From positions 1 through 26,564 of the forward strand of contig DATILI010000192.1 of the NCBI GenBank assembly GCA_035476635.1: a stretch of DNA of 26,564 bases. The letters are read 5' to 3'. Position 1 is the first letter of the stretch. Every line of letters begins with the position of its first letter. Shown here piece by piece: positions 8,239-15,473 of this stretch. Origin of the DNA: DATILI01 sp035476635 (lineage in GTDB: Bacteria; Pseudomonadota; Gammaproteobacteria; Burkholderiales; Burkholderiaceae_C). The notes under the pieces were generated by a model. It saw only the letters and a list, made by a program, of their open reading frames with translations, was not told the DNA's origin and did not search any database. The translations under genes were made by a program, and so were the position numbers.

Positions 8239-9263
8239 ACATGCAACGCAACATCCCGCGTGCTGCGGGCTGGAGCCGCCTCGCCCTCCAGGCCATCGCA
8301 TTGACTTTTTCACTGGCCGTATCGGGGCCGGCACTGGCGCAGAACAAGGACGCCAACAAGGTGTTGAATCTGTTTCAGTCGTTCACGCGCCCCAACCAGG
8401 CCGCCCCGCAGCAGCCAGATACGCCGGCCGGCGCACTGGGCGCCATGCTGGGCGGCGGCAGCGGTGGCAAGGCGGGCGTCAATCCCGGCGAACTGATCGG
8501 CTTGCTGTCGCAGTCCATGGACAACATCACGCCGCAGCGCGAGGCCGAGATCGGGCGCCAGCTTGCCGCCGTGCTGCTGGGCAGCAAGCCGCTGTACCCG
8601 GACTTGATGCTGCAGCGCTACGTGAACCAGCTCGGCCGCTGGATCAGCCTGCAATCCTCGCGCCCCGAGTTGCCCTGGACTTTCGCCGTGCTGGACGACC
8701 CGGGCTTCAACGCATTCGCGGCGCCTGGCGGCTATGTGTTCGTGACCAAGGGGCTGATCGATCGGGTGCCCGAGGAAGCCGAACTCGCCGCCATCCTGGC
8801 GCATGAGATTTCGCACGTCACCGGCAAGCACCACCTGAAGGCGATGCGCAAGACCGCGCGCGCCGGCATGCTGACGCAGGCGATAGGCTCGCAGCTCAAG
8901 GGCGATCTGGGCGGCGCGGTATCCGCGCAGTTGCTGGCGCTGGGGCGCGACATGTATGCGCGCGGGCTGGACCAGGAAGACGAATTCGAAGCCGATCGCA
9001 TTGCCGTGGCACTGGCCGCGCGCGCGGGCTTCGACCCCTACGGCCTGGTTGCAGTGCTGCAGAACCTGCGCAGTGCCTCGGCCGACAACGCGCTGTTCAC
9101 CCTGACCTTGAGCACGCACCCGCCCTCGCAGCAGCGCCTGGACCTGATCGAAAAGGCCATGGGCAATCGTCTCGACGGCCTCGCGGGCCTGCCCAGCACC
9201 AGCGTGCACCAGCGCCTGGAACAGCTGATGGCAGCGGCGCGGCGCAACCAGCAGTTGAAATGA
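8235..9263 (+). CDS. Periplasmic M48 family zinc metalloprotease
   Basis: 342 residues with an N-terminal export signal (hydrophobic 18-35, ALA-QN at 34-37). Zinc motif HEISH at 190-194 and the downstream ExxxD motif at E250-D254 (EFEAD) are both intact, as in the M48 families that include BepA, LoiP and HtpX. The segment THPPSQQRLDLI (294-305) is the conserved C-terminal M48 block. There are no TPR repeats, so it is shorter than BepA and nearer to LoiP/YcaL-type proteins. Expected role is quality control of envelope or outer-membrane proteins. It starts inside the stop of the SH3 gene (4-bp overlap), suggesting a protease with an exported partner. Confidence 0.92.
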   Translation: MNMQRNIPRAAGWSRLALQAIALTFSLAVSGPALAQNKDANKVLNLFQSFTRPNQAAPQQPDTPAGALGAMLGGGSGGKAGVNPGELIGLLSQSMDNITPQREAEIGRQLAAVLLGSKPLYPDLMLQRYVNQLGRWISLQSSRPELPWTFAVLDDPGFNAFAAPGGYVFVTKGLIDRVPEEAELAAILAHEISHVTGKHHLKAMRKTARAGMLTQAIGSQLKGDLGGAVSAQLLALGRDMYARGLDQEDEFEADRIAVALAARAGFDPYGLVAVLQNLRSASADNALFTLTLSTHPPSQQRLDLIEKAMGNRLDGLAGLPSTSVHQRLEQLMAAARRNQQLK

Positions 9264-9339
9264 CCCACCCCCGAATCGCTTCGCGCCTCCCCCTCAAGGG
9301 GGCAACACCAGCAGCCCGGCGAAGCCGATTCTGCGGTGT
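9264..9339 (+). repeat. Intergenic repeat family A/B, copy A
   Basis: A 76-bp element that begins directly after the M48 stop codon. It contains a C-run hairpin CCCCC-TCAA-GGGGG (9289-9302) and a second small hairpin CGGC-GAA-GCCG (9317-9327). Its reverse complement aligns along nearly its whole length with 11954-12029. In both copies the element starts right after a stop codon in the same orientation relative to the gene. The rest of this gap (9340-9407) shows no further structure. Confidence 0.75.
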
Positions 9340-9407
9340 TTCCCGCCTGGGCCTCGCTTCTTTTCATGCGTCGCGGGTGGCGCGTAGCGCAATGAATCAC
9401 TGAAATA

Positions 9408-10349
9408 TCAGCGGCGGGTCCAGGTCACCACGACGATCCCCGCCACCACCAGGGCCGTGCCCGCGGCAATCCATGCGGTGAACGGTTCGCCCAGAATCAG
9501 CACGCCCATCAGGATGGTCGACAGCGGGCCCACCATCCCGGTTTGCGCCGCCAGGCCGGGGCCGATGCGCTCGATCGCCATCATCACCAACAGCACCGGA
9601 ACGGCAGTGCACAGCGTCGCATTGAGCACCGACAACCAGATCACCTCGGGCGCCACCGCCAGTGCGGCGTCCACAGGCCGCAGCACCAGAAATTGCGCGA
9701 TGCAGAACAGACAGGCCACCATGGTCGCCAGACCGACGAGACGCAAGGCGCCCAGCCGCTTGACCAGCTCGCCGCTGTAGACCATGTAGGTTGCGTAGCT
9801 CACCGTGCTGAGAAAAATCAGGAGCGAGCCCCAGGCGACGGCGCCGCCGCTCTCGAAATTGACCTCGTGGCCAAATACCAGCAGCACCCCCGCGTAACTC
9901 ACCGCCATGCCGACCATCTGCCGCACCGCAATACGCCGCCGGTACAGGAACCAGCCCAGCAACAGCACCAGCGTCGGGTTCAGGTAGAGGATCAACCGCT
10001 CGAGCGAGGCGCTGACGTATTGCAGGCCGACGAAGTCGAGATAGCTCGCCAGGTAGTAGCCGGTCACGCCCAGCCCCAGCACACCGAGCCAGTCGCGGCG
10101 CGTGAGCACCGGCTGGCCTCGGCCGGCCCACCAGGCCATGGCCGCAAAAATGGGCAGCGCAAACAGCATGCGGTACATGATCAGCGTGACCGCATCCACC
10201 CCATGGCGGTAAGCGAGCTTGACGATGATCGCTTTGCCGCTGAAGGCGATCGCGCCCAGGGTGGCGAGCGCCAGGCCGGTTGCTATGCTTTTTGGAGCAT
10301 CCGGCAACTGCAAGCTAGAACCCCGCCGCGAGCCCGTCGCGCCGCGCAT
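9408..10349 (-). CDS. EamA/DMT family transporter
   Basis: Inner-membrane permease of the drug/metabolite transporter superfamily, 313 residues from the start chosen, with about ten hydrophobic segments forming two EamA repeats; members often export amino acids or metabolites. Visible blocks include AIAFSGKAIIVKLAYRHG and LDFVGLQYVSASLERLILYLNP in repeat one and the second repeat ending in GVLILGEPFTAWIAAG. The start is uncertain: ATG at 10349 overlaps the gamma-glutamyltransferase end by 35 bp, while TTG codons at 10313 or 10307 would start just after its stop. None has a strong ribosome site. Position directly after the transferase gene suggests a shared transcript. Confidence 0.88.
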   Translation of the reverse strand: MRGATGSRRGSSLQLPDAPKSIATGLALATLGAIAFSGKAIIVKLAYRHGVDAVTLIMYRMLFALPIFAAMAWWAGRGQPVLTRRDWLGVLGLGVTGYYLASYLDFVGLQYVSASLERLILYLNPTLVLLLGWFLYRRRIAVRQMVGMAVSYAGVLLVFGHEVNFESGGAVAWGSLLIFLSTVSYATYMVYSGELVKRLGALRLVGLATMVACLFCIAQFLVLRPVDAALAVAPEVIWLSVLNATLCTAVPVLLVMMAIERIGPGLAAQTGMVGPLSTILMGVLILGEPFTAWIAAGTALVVAGIVVVTWTRR

Positions 10350-11925
10350 CGCTGGCGGCCACGTAGCCTTCGGTCTTGGGGTCCCCGGCGCGCCAGATGA
10401 ACTGGCCGGCGCCGAAGTCCTGGTAGGAATCGTTGATGACCTCGACCCGGTGGCCGCGCTGCTGCAGGCCTTGCGCGGTTTCGGCATTCAGCGCCGCCTC
10501 GACGTTGATCTCCAGGCCCGCGTTGTAGCGCCAGCGCGGTGCATCGCACGCCACCTGCGGCGCCTGGCCGTAGTCCAGCATGCGCACCAGAGTCTGCATG
10601 TGGCCCTGCGGCTGCATGTTGGCGCCCATGACACCGTAGCTCATCACCGGTTGGCCATCCTTGGTGAGGAAGGCGGGGATGATGGTGTGAAACGGCCGCT
10701 TGCCCGGCGCCACCTGGTTGGCCCCCGCGTCGAGACTGAAGCCATGGCCCCGGTTTTGCAGGCTGATGCCGAATTCAGGCTCGACACAGCCCGAGCCAAA
10801 GCCCATGTAGTTGCTCTGGATGAAGCTGACCATCATGCCGTTTTCATCGGCCGCCGTGAGGTAGATGGTGCCGCCCTTGACCGGGTTGCCAGCACCGAAG
10901 TCCTGCGCCTTTTTCATGTCGATGAGTTTGGCACGGGAGGCGAGATAGCCGTCATCGAGCATTTGCGCTGCCGTCACCTCCATCGACGATGGCTCGGCCA
11001 CGTACCTGTAGACATCGGCAAAGGCCAGCTTCATGGCCTCGATCTGCAGGTGCTGCGAGTCGATGCCGTCCAGCGCCATGCCCGCCACGTCGAACTGGTC
11101 GAGGAGCCCTAAGGCAATCAACGCGGCGATGCCCTGGCCATTGGGCGGGATCTCGTGCAAGGTGTAGCCGCGGTAGTTCTTGCCGATGGGCTGCACCCAC
11201 TCGGGCCGGTAGGCGGCGAAGTCGCTCGCCGTCAGGCGGCCGCCTTGGGTGGCCGAGAATTTCTCGATCGCCGCTGCAATCTCGCCACGGTAGAACGCCT
11301 CGCCCTTGCTCGCGCCAATGGCGCGCAGCGCGCGCGCGGCGGCCTTGAACTGGAACAGCTCGCCCACGCGCGGTGCGCGCCCCCAGGGCAAGAAGCCTTC
11401 AGCAAAACCCGGAAAGGATTTCAGTTCGTCCGTTGCGGCGGCCCATTTCTGTTGCACCACGGGCGGCAGCAGATAACCGCGCTCGGCGATCTCGATGGCC
11501 GGCTCCATCAGGTCGGCAAACGGCAGCTTGCCGAAACGCTCGCTCAAGGCCACCCAGCTGGCGACCGCGCCGGGCACCGTCACGGCGTCGATGCCGCGCT
11601 TGGGCGGGGTCTTGGCGCCGGCACCGTATTTGGCGCGAAAGTATTCTGGCGTCCAGGCCTGCGGCGCGCGACCCGAGGCATTCAGGCCATGCAAGGCCTT
11701 GCCGTCCCAGAGAATGCAAAAGGCGTCACTGCCCAGGCCGTTGCTGACTGGCTCGGTAATGGTCATCGCCGCGGCGGTGGCAACTGCGGCGTCCACCGCG
11801 TTGCCGCCCTTCCACAGCATGCGCAAGCCGGCCTGCGCGGCCAGCGGGTGCGAGGTGGCAACAACGTTGCGTGCAAATACCGGCAGGCGGGTGGAGGTGT
11901 ATGGGTTGTGATGATTGAAGTGCAT
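10315..11925 (-). CDS. Gamma-glutamyltransferase family protein (cytoplasmic type)
   Basis: 536 residues. N-terminal nucleophile hydrolase that cleaves or transfers gamma-glutamyl groups, for example from glutathione, and matures by self-cleavage. The expected cleavage and catalytic threonine is T353 in GGTIYL, followed by SFIQSNYMGFGSG (367-379) and HTIIPAF (413-419). The early signature GGNAVDAAVATAAAMTITEPVSNG is present at 40-63. No signal peptide is seen, unlike periplasmic GGT, so it resembles the YwrD-type cytoplasmic branch; acylase activity on another substrate is possible. The start is placed at 11925 (MHFNHHNPY); the longer frame to 12072 only translates the intergenic repeat. It follows the Bug receptor gene and overlaps the EamA gene. 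Confidence 0.92.
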   Translation of the reverse strand: MHFNHHNPYTSTRLPVFARNVVATSHPLAAQAGLRMLWKGGNAVDAAVATAAAMTITEPVSNGLGSDAFCILWDGKALHGLNASGRAPQAWTPEYFRAKYGAGAKTPPKRGIDAVTVPGAVASWVALSERFGKLPFADLMEPAIEIAERGYLLPPVVQQKWAAATDELKSFPGFAEGFLPWGRAPRVGELFQFKAAARALRAIGASKGEAFYRGEIAAAIEKFSATQGGRLTASDFAAYRPEWVQPIGKNYRGYTLHEIPPNGQGIAALIALGLLDQFDVAGMALDGIDSQHLQIEAMKLAFADVYRYVAEPSSMEVTAAQMLDDGYLASRAKLIDMKKAQDFGAGNPVKGGTIYLTAADENGMMVSFIQSNYMGFGSGCVEPEFGISLQNRGHGFSLDAGANQVAPGKRPFHTIIPAFLTKDGQPVMSYGVMGANMQPQGHMQTLVRMLDYGQAPQVACDAPRWRYNAGLEINVEAALNAETAQGLQQRGHRVEVINDSYQDFGAGQFIWRAGDPKTEGYVAASDARRDGLAAGF

Positions 11926-11953
11926 GGTGCGCTCGAGTGAATAGTTGCCAGTG

Positions 11954-12029
11954 CCACCGCAGAACCGGCTTTGCCGGGCTGCGGGTGGCGCCCCCTGGGG
12001 GGAGGCGCCGCAGGCGCTTCGGGGGGGGG
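11954..12029 (-). repeat. Intergenic repeat family A/B, copy B
   Basis: Inverted copy of the element at 9264-9339, directly after the stop codon of the Bug receptor gene (read on the minus strand). Shared words on the plus strand include CCGCAGAA, CCGGGCTGC and GGGGGAGGCGC. The C/G-run hairpin (CCCCCT-GGGGGG, near 11991-12002) is kept and a nine-G run (12021-12029) abuts the stop codon. It separates the Bug gene from the gamma-glutamyltransferase gene on the same strand and could attenuate transcription or protect the 3' end of the upstream message. Confidence 0.75.
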
Positions 12030-12995
12030 TTAATCCACCGTGATCTGGCGATCGACGATGATTTTTTTCCACTTGGCCGTATCGGCAGCCACCATCTGCG
12101 TGAACTGCACCGGGGTGCCGCCGACCGCCTCGATTCCCAGGCGCGCCAGCTTGTCTTTGACCTCGGCATCGGCCAGGACCTGGTTGGCCGCTGTGTTGAC
12201 CTTGGCCAGGATGTCCTGCGGCAAGCCCCTGGGGCCAAACAAGCCGAACCAGGTATTGGATTCATAGCCCGGCACGGTATCGGCGATGGGAGGAATGTCA
12301 GGTACCAGTGGCGAGCGCTTGAGCGAGGTCACGCCCAGTGCCCGCAAGCGGCCTTCGCGCACATGCGGCAGGCCCGTGGGCAAGGAGTCGAACAGCACAT
12401 CGACCTTGCCGCTGATCAGGTCGGGCATCGCCAGCGCCGTGCCCTTGTAGGGAATGTGCACGATGAACAGGCCCGCCTGCGATTTGAAGAGTTCGGAGGT
12501 CAGTTGCACGATGGTGCCGTTGCCGCTGGACGCATAGTTGAGCTGCCCTGGGCTTTTGCGCGCGTGATCAATCCATTCCTTCACCGTTTTCGCCGGCGAG
12601 CTGTTGGGCACCAGCATGATGCTGGGCGCATTGCCGACGTGCGAGATCGGTGTGAAATCCTTGACCGCGTCGTACGGAATGCGCGGGTTCAAGGTCGGGC
12701 CGATGGAATGCGTGCTGGAGGTGGCCAGCAGCAGGGTGTAGCCATCGGGCGCGGCCTTGGCTACCGCATCGGAGCCGATGGTGCCGCCGGCCCCGGGGCG
12801 GTTTTCCACCACCACGGCCTGGCCCAGTTTCTCGCCGAGCTTTTGCGAGAGGGCCCGCGCAAAGATGTCGGTCGCGCCGCCCGCCGGGAAGGGAACGATC
12901 AGGCGCACCGGCTTCTGGGGATACGGCTGGGCAACGGCGGCCGCGCCAAACAGCGCGGCAGTAGCAACAAGCAATGCGGGCAGGAGTTTTCTCAT
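12030..12995 (-). CDS. Bug/TctC family tripartite tricarboxylate transporter substrate-binding protein
   Basis: 321 residues. Periplasmic solute receptor with signal peptide MRKLLPALLVATAALFGAAAVA and mature start QPYPQKPVRLIVPFPAGGATD, the hallmark of Bug proteins. Further family blocks: VVVENRPGAGGTIG, AAPDGYTLL, HIPYKGTALAMPDLISGKVDVLFD and the C-terminal TVPGYESNTWFGLFGP. Known Bug ligands include glutamate, aspartate and citrate-like acids; the ligand here cannot be read. Start at 12995 is set by GAGGAT seven bases upstream. The gene is divergent from the LysR gene, and the next genes on its strand encode a gamma-glutamyltransferase and an EamA transporter, not TctA/TctB. Confidence 0.94.
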   Translation of the reverse strand: MRKLLPALLVATAALFGAAAVAQPYPQKPVRLIVPFPAGGATDIFARALSQKLGEKLGQAVVVENRPGAGGTIGSDAVAKAAPDGYTLLLATSSTHSIGPTLNPRIPYDAVKDFTPISHVGNAPSIMLVPNSSPAKTVKEWIDHARKSPGQLNYASSGNGTIVQLTSELFKSQAGLFIVHIPYKGTALAMPDLISGKVDVLFDSLPTGLPHVREGRLRALGVTSLKRSPLVPDIPPIADTVPGYESNTWFGLFGPRGLPQDILAKVNTAANQVLADAEVKDKLARLGIEAVGGTPVQFTQMVAADTAKWKKIIVDRQITVD

Positions 12996-13020
12996 TGGGT
13001 GATCCTCAGGCAATTTCAGC

Positions 13021-13026
13021 ATTATC
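13021..13026 (-). promoter_or_regulatory. Possible -10 box for the Bug receptor gene
   Basis: On the minus strand this reads GATAAT, 25 bp before the Bug start codon in an AT-richer stretch. No good -35 hexamer lies 16-18 bp upstream, which would fit activator dependence on the LysR-type site just beyond it. Confidence 0.3.
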
Positions 13027-13058
13027 GAAACCGCAACAAAAAAGCGAAAGCGAATAAT

Positions 13059-13077
13059 GCTTTACTTACACTAAAGC
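13059..13077. promoter_or_regulatory. LysR-type operator between LysR and Bug receptor genes
   Basis: Perfect dyad GCTTTA-N7-TAAAGC containing a T-N11-A core (13063 and 13075), the standard LysR binding pattern. It lies 22 bp before the lysR ATG and 63 bp before the Bug start codon, fitting autoregulation in one direction and activation of the Bug gene in the other. Confidence 0.65.
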
Positions 13078-13099
13078 AACTCTTTACCATGGACTGGCC

Positions 13100-13972
13100 A
13101 TGAGCAGTATCCGCGTCCTCAAGACCTTCATCGCGGTGGCCGCCGAAGGCTCGTTTGCAGCGGCCGCGAACCACGTGGCGCTGACGCAGGCCGCCGTGGG
13201 CCTGCAAATGCGCTCGCTGGAAGCCGACCTCAAGCGCGCGCTGTTCGAGCGCCAAGGCAAGGCGGTCGCCCTCAACGACACCGGGCGCGAGCTGCTGCCC
13301 ATCGCACGCAAGCTGGTTGCACTGTATGAGCAGATGCTGGCCAGCCCGCCCTCGCGCGAAGCCATGTCGGGCACGGTCCACCTGGGCGCCGTGGTGTCGG
13401 CCGTGCGCCCGTTGATCCAGGCCACGCTGGCGCTCAAGAGCCGGTATCCGGCACTGGAACTGCACGTCACCGCGGCCAAGTCGATCGAGCTGATCGCACG
13501 GGTGGAATCCGGCGAGCTCGACGCCGCCATCGCCGTGCGCGAATCGGGCCAGGGCCGGCCCAGCCTGGCCTGGACCGCGCTCTATGCCGAACCCCTGGTG
13601 TTGCTGGCGCCGCGCAGCCTGCCCGACGCGCCGCTGCGCACCCTGCTTCAGCGCCACCCGTTCATCCGCTTCGACCAGAGCCAGCACACCGGCCGACTGG
13701 TCGAGCGCACGCTCAAGAAGCTGCGCGTCAAGCCGCAGGAGTTCCTTGAACTCAATGCGATCGAAACCATCGTCGAGCTCGTGCGCTCGGGCCTGGGGCT
13801 GGCGATCCTGCCACACCTGCGCGACAGCCGCTGGCACAGCGACCCGAAGCTGCGCGTCGTCGGGATTGCCCAGGCGATGGAGAGCCGGGAGGTTGCCCTG
13901 GTGCAGGCCCGTACCAGCCCGAAGGCGGAGTTGGTCGGCGCCGTGGTGCGCGAATTCCAGGCCAAGCTGTAG
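13100..13972 (+). CDS. LysR family transcriptional regulator
   Basis: 290 residues. N-terminal winged helix-turn-helix (about 1-60: VLKTFIAVAAEGSFAAAANHVALTQAAVGLQMRSLE in two halves around residue 20, then LFERQGKAVALNDTGRELL) and a C-terminal co-inducer-binding domain (about 90-290) ending with LVRSGLGLAILPHL. It is divergent from the Bug receptor gene with a LysR-type dyad between them, so that gene and its downstream partners are the likely targets. The inducer is unknown. The upstream ATG at 13088 runs into a stop at once, so 13100 is the start; its ribosome site is weak. It converges on the DUF3422 gene, with only 17 bp between stops. Confidence 0.93.
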   Translation: MSSIRVLKTFIAVAAEGSFAAAANHVALTQAAVGLQMRSLEADLKRALFERQGKAVALNDTGRELLPIARKLVALYEQMLASPPSREAMSGTVHLGAVVSAVRPLIQATLALKSRYPALELHVTAAKSIELIARVESGELDAAIAVRESGQGRPSLAWTALYAEPLVLLAPRSLPDAPLRTLLQRHPFIRFDQSQHTGRLVERTLKKLRVKPQEFLELNAIETIVELVRSGLGLAILPHLRDSRWHSDPKLRVVGIAQAMESREVALVQARTSPKAELVGAVVREFQAKL

Positions 13973-13989
13973 CCCTTTGTCCTTAGCCC

Positions 13990-15294
13990 TTAGTCCTTGA
14001 AGACCCGGTGATGCAGGCGCCGCAGCGACCACCAGACGCCGAGCGCCACCGCGGGAATGGCGCAGGCCGCCGTGGTTTCGGGACTCCAGGGCCAGCCCAG
14101 CGCCTGCGCACCCTTGGCCAGATAGCTGACTAGGCCGACGATGTAGTACGTGATCGCGGCCACCGAGAGGCCTTCGACCGTGGACTGCAATTTCAGCTGC
14201 AGGCCCTGGCGTTGGTTCATGGTGGCAAGCAGTGCCTGGCTGCTTTGCTGCTGCTCGATTTCCACGCGCGTGCGCAGCAGGTTGCTGATGCGCGAGACGC
14301 GCTGCGACAGCCCGTCCTGGCGCCGCGTTGCCCATTCGCAGGTGCTGCGCGCGGGCGTCAGGCGCCGCTCCATGAATTCGCCGATCGTCTGCATGCCGGC
14401 CAGGCGCGACTCGGTGATGTCGGCAATGCGCTTGTCGACCAGCTCGAAGTAGGCGGCGCTGGCGGAAAAGCGCGAATGCGTGGTCGCGTACTGGCTCTCC
14501 ACCTGGCCCGCCAGGCGGGTCAGGCGGTCCAGTAGCTGCGGCTCGTCATCGCGGTTGGCGGTGCGGATCGCGCCGGCCAGTTCGGCCAGTTCCTTCTCCG
14601 CCGAAACCAGCTCGGCCGACGCTTCGCGCGCGGCCGGCAGGCCCAGCAAGGCGGCCATGCGGTAGGTCTCGATTTCCAGCAAGCGCTGCACCAGGCGGCC
14701 CAGGCGCCGCTGCGTCATGGCGCCGGCCAGCAGCACCATGCGCGAGAAGCCATCGGCGTGGATCGCGAAGTCGGTATAGATCTCGCCGTGGCCATCGGCC
14801 ACCGTCGAGGCCACCAGCGTGTCTTCATGCAGCACATGCTTGACCAGCGAGCCGGTGCCGAAGGTGTGACTGGGCAAGACCCACAGATGCAGGCTGGACA
14901 GGCAGTGCCCCGGCAGCATGCCCATCCAGTCCTGGGGCACGACTTCGGTAGCCGTCATCGGGTCGCGCTCGTTGGGCAGGTTGTTGCCGGCCTCCGGCTC
15001 CAGCGGCCGCAGGAAGGTCCAGGTCACGAATTCGGTGTGCAGCTCCCAGCGAATGCGAAAGGGCCCCAGGTCCATGCGCAGATGGGTCGAATTCGCATCA
15101 GGCTGCGCGAGGTGGTGGTCGCGCAGCAAGGCCGCCATGTGCTCGCGGCTGGCCTCGCGCTCGGCCGCATCGCACACCATGACGAGGTGCGAAATCGCCA
15201 GCGGCGCGCTCATCGCCTCCGGCGGCCGGGCATGGACTTCGTTGTGCAGCGCCGCGCGCTGCGGATGCTGCCGCGTTGGATGTTTCAATTGCAT
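13990..15294 (-). CDS. DUF3422 family membrane-anchored protein
   Basis: 434 residues of the proteobacterial family DUF3422, function unknown. The N-terminal part has LHNEVHARPPE and RIRWELHTEFVTWTFLRP, typical of the family. The middle (about 210-370) is helical and charged, probably coiled coil. The C-terminus has two hydrophobic segments (AAITYYIVGLVSYLAKG and CAIPAVALGVWWSL), placing the bulk on one face of the membrane. Start at 15294 is preferred because it has GAGGGA five bases upstream; an in-frame ATG at 15312 lacks this. A strong hairpin at 15328-15349 separates it from tctA upstream, so it probably has its own promoter. Confidence 0.85.
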   Translation of the reverse strand: MQLKHPTRQHPQRAALHNEVHARPPEAMSAPLAISHLVMVCDAAEREASREHMAALLRDHHLAQPDANSTHLRMDLGPFRIRWELHTEFVTWTFLRPLEPEAGNNLPNERDPMTATEVVPQDWMGMLPGHCLSSLHLWVLPSHTFGTGSLVKHVLHEDTLVASTVADGHGEIYTDFAIHADGFSRMVLLAGAMTQRRLGRLVQRLLEIETYRMAALLGLPAAREASAELVSAEKELAELAGAIRTANRDDEPQLLDRLTRLAGQVESQYATTHSRFSASAAYFELVDKRIADITESRLAGMQTIGEFMERRLTPARSTCEWATRRQDGLSQRVSRISNLLRTRVEIEQQQSSQALLATMNQRQGLQLKLQSTVEGLSVAAITYYIVGLVSYLAKGAQALGWPWSPETTAACAIPAVALGVWWSLRRLHHRVFKD

Positions 15295-15327
15295 GCTTCC
15301 CTCGCTTGCCATTGTCGCCCAAGCAAG

Positions 15328-15349
15328 AACGGCGCCCGAGGGCGCCGTT
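15328..15349 (-). terminator. GC-rich hairpin, probable terminator after tctA
   Basis: Perfect 10-bp stem AACGGCGCCC / GGGCGCCGTT with two central bases, followed on the minus strand by CTTGCTTGG. It lies after tctA and its two repeat copies, and just before the DUF3422 gene on the same strand. The T-run is poor, so termination may be partial; the same hairpin sits in the DUF3422 leader region. Confidence 0.5.
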
Positions 15350-15357
15350 GGCAGATT

Positions 15358-15412
15358 TGATCAGTTGAGGACAGAGCAAAATTGCTTCGCAATTCTTGGT
15401 CTGTCCCGCAAG
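15358..15412 (-). repeat. REP-like hairpin repeat, copy 1 (tandem)
   Basis: 55-bp unit identical to 15416-15470. On the minus strand it opens CTTGCGGGACAGACC and ends TCCTCAACTGATCA. It folds into an outer stem GGACAGA/TCTGTCC and an inner stem AATTGC-GAA-GCAATT. The apex GCGAAGC is a known unusually stable DNA mini-hairpin sequence. Confidence 0.85.
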
Positions 15413-15415
15413 ACC

Positions 15416-15470
15416 TGATCAGTTGAGGACAGAGCAAAATTGCTTCGCAATTCTTGGTCTGTCCCGCAAG
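15416..15470 (-). repeat. REP-like hairpin repeat, copy 2 (tandem)
   Basis: Second identical unit, 58-bp period with copy 1 (spacer ACC on the plus strand). Its end lies 3 bp from the tctA stop codon, the same offset as copy 3 has from the serine hydrolase stop. Confidence 0.85.
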
Positions 15471-15473
15471 GTC

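Noticed and set aside
12021..12029. Nine-G homopolymer as a phase-variation tract
   Set aside because: It lies after the Bug stop codon and outside any coding frame, inside the intergenic repeat. Length changes would not shift a reading frame.
11926..12072. N-terminal extension of gamma-glutamyltransferase
   Set aside because: The extra residues only translate the intergenic repeat and the end of the Bug gene; no family homology is visible there.
13973..13989. Short CCTTAG-like repeats between lysR and the DUF3422 gene
   Set aside because: Only 17 bp between stops and no dyad or T-run; too short to support any element.
15358..15470. Two repeat units considered as a CRISPR array
   Set aside because: The spacer is only 3 bp, the unit is a hairpin, there are just two copies and no cas gene is present.
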